Assembly (NCBI GenBank): GCA_026982515.1
Contig: JALSGY010000463.1
Coordinates: forward strand, 1-10,182
Length of the DNA stretch: 10,182 nucleotides
Direction: 5' to 3'
Source: Paracoccaceae bacterium
Lineage (GTDB): Bacteria; Pseudomonadota; Alphaproteobacteria; Rhodobacterales; Rhodobacteraceae
Position 1 is the stretch's first letter; each line of letters starts with the position of its first letter. Shown in pieces: positions 6,493 through 10,182 of this stretch. Under the pieces are notes generated by a model. That model searched no databases. It saw nothing but the letters and a program-made list of their open reading frames with translations, and had not been told where the DNA came from. The position numbers and the translations under genes were made by a program.

Positions 6493-7748
6493 GCGTTGAA
6501 CTCCATACCCTGCCCAACGGCCTGCACATCGTCACGGAGCATATGCCGGGGCTGAAATCCGCCTCGCTGGGGCTGTGGGTGCTGGCAGGCGGCCGCCACG
6601 AGCGCGAAGAGCAGAACGGCATCGCCCATTTTCTGGAACACATGGCCTTCAAGGGCACCACCAACCGCACCGCCCTGCAGATCGCCGAGGCGATCGAGGA
6701 TGTGGGCGGCTACATCAACGCCTATACCTCGCGCGAGCTTACCGCCTATTACGCCCGGGTGCTGGAGGCCGATGTGCCGCTGGCACTGGACGTGATCGCG
6801 GACATCGTGCTCAACCCGGTGTTCGACCCGGCCGAAATCGAGGTGGAGCGCGGGGTGATCCTGCAGGAGATCGGCCAGGCGCTCGACACCCCCGACGACA
6901 TCATCTTCGACTGGCTGCAGGAGGCCGCCTATCCGGGCCAGCCGCTGGGGCGCACCATCCTCGGCCCGGCCGAGCGGGTCGCCGCCTTTTCCCGCGACGA
7001 CCTGGCCGGTTTCGTGCAGGAGCATTACAGCCCCGAGCGGATGATCCTCGCCGCCGCCGGCGCGGTGGACCATGACGCCATCGTGCGCGAGGCCGAGCGC
7101 CTGTTCGGCCACCTGCCCGCGGCGGGCGATCCGGGCGTGCCGGCGGCCAGTTTCCTGGGCGGTGAGCGGCGCGAGCTGAAGCCGCTGGAGCAGGCCCATT
7201 TCGCCCTGGCGCTGGAAAGCCCCGGCTACCGGGACGATGCCATCTACACCTCGCAGATCCTGGCCACCGCGCTGGGGGGCGGGATGTCCTCGCGGCTGTT
7301 CCAGGAGGTGCGCGAAAAGCGCGGGTTGTGCTACACGATCTACGCCCAGGCCGGCGCCTATTCCGATACCGGCATGACGACGATCTACGCCGGCACCTCC
7401 GCCGAGCAGATCGACGAGCTGGCCGAGATCACCGTCACCGAACTTCGCCGCGCCGCAGAGGACATGACCGAGGCCGAAGTGGCCCGGGCCCGGGCGCAGA
7501 TGAAGGCCGGGCTGCTGATGGGGCTGGAAAGCCCCGCTTCGCGGGCCGAGCGGCTGGCGCGGATGGTGGCCATCTGGGGCCGGGTGCCCGATCTTGACGA
7601 GACGGTTGCCCGCATCGATGCGGTGGGCCTTGCCGATGTGCGCGCGCTGGCCGCCAGTCTGGCAGGCGGCAAGGCGGCGCTGGCGCTCTACGGCCCGGTG
7701 GATGGCGCGCCGGGGTTGGCGGAGCTGCAAGAGAGGCTGGCGGGCTGA
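6489..7748 (+). CDS. M16 family zinc peptidase (mitochondrial processing peptidase-like)
   Basis: This M16B peptidase resembles the beta subunit of the mitochondrial processing peptidase. The 419-residue product has the inverted zinc motif H47-F-L-E50-H51 and the distal zinc ligand E127 (76 residues after H51, in VERGVILQEIG), so the active site looks complete. The second domain carries GGGMSSRLFQEVREKRGLCY, where R/Y residues help bind substrate in the family. No signal peptide is visible, so it is probably cytoplasmic. I chose the GTG at 6489: it overlaps the thrC stop by four bases, has GGGAG about 11 bases upstream, and starts at the family's first beta strand; the next in-frame ATG is inside that domain. 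The natural substrates of the bacterial enzyme are not established, to my knowledge. Confidence 0.92.
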   Translation: MSVELHTLPNGLHIVTEHMPGLKSASLGLWVLAGGRHEREEQNGIAHFLEHMAFKGTTNRTALQIAEAIEDVGGYINAYTSRELTAYYARVLEADVPLALDVIADIVLNPVFDPAEIEVERGVILQEIGQALDTPDDIIFDWLQEAAYPGQPLGRTILGPAERVAAFSRDDLAGFVQEHYSPERMILAAAGAVDHDAIVREAERLFGHLPAAGDPGVPAASFLGGERRELKPLEQAHFALALESPGYRDDAIYTSQILATALGGGMSSRLFQEVREKRGLCYTIYAQAGAYSDTGMTTIYAGTSAEQIDELAEITVTELRRAAEDMTEAEVARARAQMKAGLLMGLESPASRAERLARMVAIWGRVPDLDETVARIDAVGLADVRALAASLAGGKAALALYGPVDGAPGLAELQERLAG

Positions 7749-8332
7749 TGCTGACGCGCCGTCGCAAGCTCCGCATCGAGACCGAACGCATGACGCTGCG
7801 CCCGCCGCAGCATTCCGACTACCGCCAATGGGCGGCGTTGCGCCGCGAAAGCGCCGAGTTCCTGAAACCGTGGGAGCCTGCCTGGTCGGACGACCACCTC
7901 TCGCGCAAGAGCTTTGCCAACCGCGTCTACTGGGCGCAGCGCTCGATCGCCAACGGCAGCGCGGTGCCATTGTTCCTGATCCGCCGCGCCGACGGGATGC
8001 TTCTGGGGGCGATCACGCTCGACAACATCCGCCGCGGCCCCTCGCAGGCGGGCACCTGCGGCTACTGGATCGGCCTGCCGCATGCCCGCAAGGGCTACAT
8101 GGAAGAGGCGCTCAAGGCGGTGGTGCACCATGCCTTCACCACGCTCGATCTCAGCCGGCTCGAAAGCGCCTGCCTGCCCGAGAACGTGGCCTCGCGGGCA
8201 GTGCTGGAAAAATGCGGCTTCAAGTATGAGGGCGTGGCGCAAAGCTATCTGCAGATCAACGGCCGCTGGCGCAATCATGTGCTCTATGCCAACCTGCGGG
8301 CCGACCGCCGCGGCAAGACGGACGTGGGTTGA
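7748..8332 (+). CDS. GNAT acetyltransferase, RimJ/RimL type
   Basis: The 194-residue product is a GCN5-related N-acetyltransferase of the RimJ/RimL group (Acetyltransf_3), whose known members acetylate ribosomal protein N-termini or amino acids with acetyl-CoA. It shows LRIETERMTLRPPQHSDY (8-25), the strand LLGAITLDNI (85-94), GYWIGLPHARKGYMEEAL (105-122), whose RKGYM loop fits the acetyl-CoA pyrophosphate-binding site, and the C-terminal LPENVASRAVLEKCGFKYEG (133-152). The start ATG overlaps the peptidase stop as TGATG, and GAGAGG lies about 10 bases upstream. The substrate cannot be read from the sequence. RimJ itself is a fair guess, given that related loci also place such a gene after the M16 peptidase. 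Confidence 0.9.
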   Translation: MLTRRRKLRIETERMTLRPPQHSDYRQWAALRRESAEFLKPWEPAWSDDHLSRKSFANRVYWAQRSIANGSAVPLFLIRRADGMLLGAITLDNIRRGPSQAGTCGYWIGLPHARKGYMEEALKAVVHHAFTTLDLSRLESACLPENVASRAVLEKCGFKYEGVAQSYLQINGRWRNHVLYANLRADRRGKTDVG

Positions 8333-8368
8333 GCCGTGTGCCGGGGGGGCGGCGACAACGGGGGGCAG

Positions 8369-9781
8369 ATGGAGCTGAATCCGGTTACAGAGGCGTTTCT
8401 GGCACGGCTGCGCGGACAGCTGTCCGGGGCCTGTTTCCGCCCAGTAGAGCCGCGCTATCTGGAAGAGCCGCGCGGCCGCTTCCACGGCCAGGCCGGGGTG
8501 GTGCTGGCACCTGGCAACGTGGCCGAGGTTTCCGCCATCGTCACCGAGGCCGCCCGCGCCCGCGTGCCGGTTGTGCCCTATGGCGGCGGCACCGGTCTGG
8601 TCTGCGGGCAGGTGGTGGCGCAAGGCCCCGCGCCGGTGGTGCTTTCGCTGGAGCGGATGGCGCGTATCCGCGCCGTGCATGCGGGCGAGAACGTGCTGAT
8701 CGCCGAGGCCGGTGCCACCCTGCACGCGGTACGCGCCGCCGCTGCGGAGGCCGGGCGGCTGTTTCCGCTGTCGCTGGCCTCGGAGGGCAGCTGCCAGATC
8801 GGCGGCAATCTGGCCACCAATGCCGGCGGGGTGAACGTGCTGCGTTACGGCAATGCGCGCGAGCTGTGCCTCGGGCTGGAGGCGGTGCTGCCCGACGGCA
8901 GCGTCTGGCACGGGCTGAAGCGGCTGCGCAAGGACAACACCGGCTACGATCTCAGAAATCTCCTGATCGGCTCCGAGGGGACGCTGGGGGTGATCACGGC
9001 GGCATCCCTGCGCCTGTTTGCGCGCCCCGAGAGCGAGGGGGCGGCGCTGATCGTGGTGCCCACGCCCGCCGCGGCGCTGGATCTGCTGAATCTCGCCCAG
9101 CGCCGCATCGGAGAGGGCATCTCGGCCTTCGAGCTGATCGGCGGCACCGGGCTGGAATTCCTGGCCGAGACCATGCCCGAGATCCGTCAGCCCTTCGCCC
9201 GTCCGCCGGTCTGGTCGGTGCTGATCGACCTGGGGCTTTCGGGTGGGGCCGACCCGCAGGAGGCCCTGGCGGCACTGTTCGGCGAGGCGGCGGAGGCGGG
9301 GCTGGCGCTTGACGGGGTGGTGGCCGGAAGCGAGGCCCAGCGCCAGGCGTTGTGGCTGATGCGCGAATCGATCCCGCTGGCCAACCGGCGGGTCGGGGCG
9401 GTGGCCTCGCATGACGTCTCGCTTCCGCTTTCGGCAATCCCCGAGTTCCTGGAGCGGGCAGGTCGCGAGATTGCCGCCAGGGCAGAGTTGCGCATCAATG
9501 CCTTCGGTCACTTGGGCGACGGCAACCTGCATTACAACCTCTTTCCCGCCCCGGGTGCGCGGCGCGAGGACCATGCCGCGCAGGCCCCCGGGCTGACCCG
9601 GCTGGTGCATGATCTGGTGGCCGATCTTGGCGGCTCGTTCAGCGCCGAGCACGGGGTGGGGCGGCTGAAGGTGGAAGAGCTGCGCCGCTACGCCGATCCG
9701 GCCCGGCTGGCCGCGATGCGCGCCATCAAGGCCGCGCTGGACCCGGCGGGCATCATGAACCCCGGCGCGGTGCTGGGCTGA
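8369..9781 (+). CDS. FAD-linked 2-hydroxyacid dehydrogenase, GlcD/D2HGDH-like
   Basis: The 470-residue product is a flavoprotein of the VAO/PCMH family, which oxidises D-2-hydroxyacids such as D-2-hydroxyglutarate, D-lactate or glycolate. The FAD domain has PYGGGTGLVCGQ (70-81), GGNLATNAGGVNVLRYGN (145-162) and GSEGTLGVIT (201-210). The C-terminal substrate domain has MRESIP (331-336), DVSLPL (349-354), GHLGDGNLHYN (380-390) with metal-type ligands H381 and H388, SAEHGVG (425-431) and GIMNPGAVL near the end. There is no C-terminal FeS domain, which fits the D-2-hydroxyglutarate dehydrogenase branch. The ATG at 8369 gives a normal N-terminus; an in-frame GTG at 8336 would add 11 Gly-rich residues and is less likely. 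The ribosome binding site (GGGGGGC) is weak. It starts 36 bases after the GNAT gene and is probably the last gene of the series. Confidence 0.9.
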   Translation: MELNPVTEAFLARLRGQLSGACFRPVEPRYLEEPRGRFHGQAGVVLAPGNVAEVSAIVTEAARARVPVVPYGGGTGLVCGQVVAQGPAPVVLSLERMARIRAVHAGENVLIAEAGATLHAVRAAAAEAGRLFPLSLASEGSCQIGGNLATNAGGVNVLRYGNARELCLGLEAVLPDGSVWHGLKRLRKDNTGYDLRNLLIGSEGTLGVITAASLRLFARPESEGAALIVVPTPAAALDLLNLAQRRIGEGISAFELIGGTGLEFLAETMPEIRQPFARPPVWSVLIDLGLSGGADPQEALAALFGEAAEAGLALDGVVAGSEAQRQALWLMRESIPLANRRVGAVASHDVSLPLSAIPEFLERAGREIAARAELRINAFGHLGDGNLHYNLFPAPGARREDHAAQAPGLTRLVHDLVADLGGSFSAEHGVGRLKVEELRRYADPARLAAMRAIKAALDPAGIMNPGAVLG

Positions 9782-9815
9782 GGGGCGTGCGCCTGCAGCC
9801 GGTGCGGGACCCGAA

Positions 9816-9846
9816 AACGCCCCGCCGGGGGACATGGCGGGGCGTT
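9816..9846. terminator. Strong stem-loop between convergent genes, likely bidirectional terminator
   Basis: AACGCCCCGCC (9816-9826) pairs perfectly with GGCGGGGCGTT (9836-9846): 11 bp around a 9-base loop. AAAA (9814-9817) flanks the left side, so a short U-run follows the stem on the minus-strand transcript; on the plus strand only TT follows. It lies 35 bases after the stop at 9781 and 86 bases beyond the apt stop, between converging genes, where a shared terminator is expected. Confidence 0.75.
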
Positions 9847-9849
9847 CCG

Positions 9850-9864
9850 ATGTGAGGTTCACAT
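9850..9864. repeat. Small inverted repeat in the convergent intergenic region
   Basis: ATGTGA (9850-9855) and TCACAT (9859-9864) are perfect reverse complements separated by GGT, and CACATGTG (9860-9867) is a palindrome overlapping the second arm. The half-sites look like TGTGA/TCACA, but the 3-base spacing is not that of a CRP/FNR site and no promoter is nearby. Its meaning is unknown; it may be chance or an extra transcript-end structure for apt. Confidence 0.4.
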
Positions 9865-9886
9865 GTGGTAACAAGCAGCGCCTGCT

Positions 9887-9900
9887 CCCTGCAGGCAGGG
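9887..9900. repeat. Short inverted repeat near the apt 3' end
   Basis: CCCTGC (9887-9892) and GCAGGG (9895-9900) are perfect reverse complements with only two bases between, so a hairpin would lose its innermost pairs. It lies 32 bases beyond the apt stop on the minus strand. It could contribute to apt transcript ending, but there is no U-run. Low-value feature listed for completeness. Confidence 0.3.
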
Positions 9901-9931
9901 GTGTTCTAGCGCCGAAACCTTACCAAACGGT

Positions 9932-10182
9932 TCACTCTCCTTCGAAAGCGCACAGGGCGTGCACATCATAGCCCAGATCGCTCAGACGCTTGTGTCCGCC
10001 CAGATCGGGCAGGTCGATGACGAAGGCGCAGCCGACGATCTCGGCCCCCAGCCGTTCGACCAGCCTGATGCCGGCCTCCGCCGTGCCGCCGGTGGCCAGC
10101 AGGTCGTCCACCAGCAGCACCTTTTCGCCGGGCTCCAGCGCGTCGTCATGGATTTCCATGATCGCCTCGCCGTATTCGAGCT
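9932..10182 (-). CDS. apt: Adenine phosphoribosyltransferase, C-terminal part (cut by window edge)
   Basis: This is the C-terminal 83 or so residues of APRT, the cytoplasmic purine-salvage enzyme that makes AMP from adenine and PRPP. The visible part reads LEYGEAIMEIHDDALEPGEK, then the PRPP-binding motif VLLVDDLLATGGTAEAG, the hallmark of type I phosphoribosyltransferases, followed by the usual tail ending in FEGE. The open frame continues past the right edge, so the ATG at 10159 is an internal methionine, not the start. The family match LEYG before the EIH stretch supports this. It converges with the FAD-dehydrogenase gene and is probably unrelated to it in function. Confidence 0.95.
   Translation of the reverse strand, partial: LEYGEAIMEIHDDALEPGEKVLLVDDLLATGGTAEAGIRLVERLGAEIVGCAFVIDLPDLGGHKRLSDLGYDVHALCAFEGE

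Noticed and set aside
9850..9864. A CRP-like site with TGTGA and TCACA half-sites
   Set aside because: The spacing is 3 bases instead of 6, and it lies between converging gene ends with no promoter to regulate.
7688..9874. A 728-codon minus-strand open frame
   Set aside because: It lies opposite the GNAT and FAD-dehydrogenase genes, both with clear family motifs. Long antisense frames are expected in GC-rich DNA, and its product is rich in His, Gly, Arg and Gln without recognisable domains.

Overview
The window is about 10.2 kb of GC-rich bacterial chromosome whose gene set and order point to an alphaproteobacterium, most likely of the Rhodobacteraceae (Paracoccus/Rhodobacter-like). The evidence is the aa3-type cytochrome c oxidase cluster, the acidic insert in subunit II that is typical of the Paracoccus type, and the linkage of the oxidase genes to tldD, SURF1, threonine synthase and an M16 peptidase. 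I see no mobile element, CRISPR array, tRNA or rRNA. Coding density is very high and no gene-free stretch exceeds 190 bases.

Layout. Positions 1-726 (minus strand) hold the first 242 codons of tldD, which runs off the left edge. A 187-base divergent region (727-913) separates it from a tightly packed plus-strand series: coxB/ctaC (subunit II), ctaB (heme O synthase), a 61-residue single-membrane-segment protein at the CtaF/CoxF position, ctaG (Cox11-type copper chaperone), coxC/ctaE (subunit III), a SURF1 assembly factor, thrC, an M16 zinc peptidase, a RimJ-type GNAT acetyltransferase and a GlcD/D-2-hydroxyglutarate dehydrogenase-like FAD oxidoreductase (ending at 9781). A strong 11-bp stem-loop at 9816-9846 closes this series. 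The C-terminal part of apt (adenine phosphoribosyltransferase) converges from the right edge on the minus strand.

How the genes work together. CoxB and CoxC are structural subunits of the terminal oxidase. CtaB makes heme O on the way to heme A, CtaG delivers copper to CuB in subunit I, and SURF1 helps insert heme a into subunit I. Subunit I itself (CtaD/CoxA) is not here, so it must be encoded elsewhere. Several junctions are one- or four-base overlaps (ctaB/ctaF, ctaF/ctaG, thrC/M16, M16/GNAT), which suggests translational coupling. The genes after SURF1 have no obvious role in oxidase assembly but appear to share its transcript.

The region looks like a well-conserved core locus rather than an accessory island, and I found no convincing unknown system. 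The most interesting items are non-coding: two mutually exclusive hairpins over the SURF1 ribosome binding site, alternative stem-loops in the tldD leader, and a hairpin at the coxB/ctaB junction, where many relatives carry coxA.
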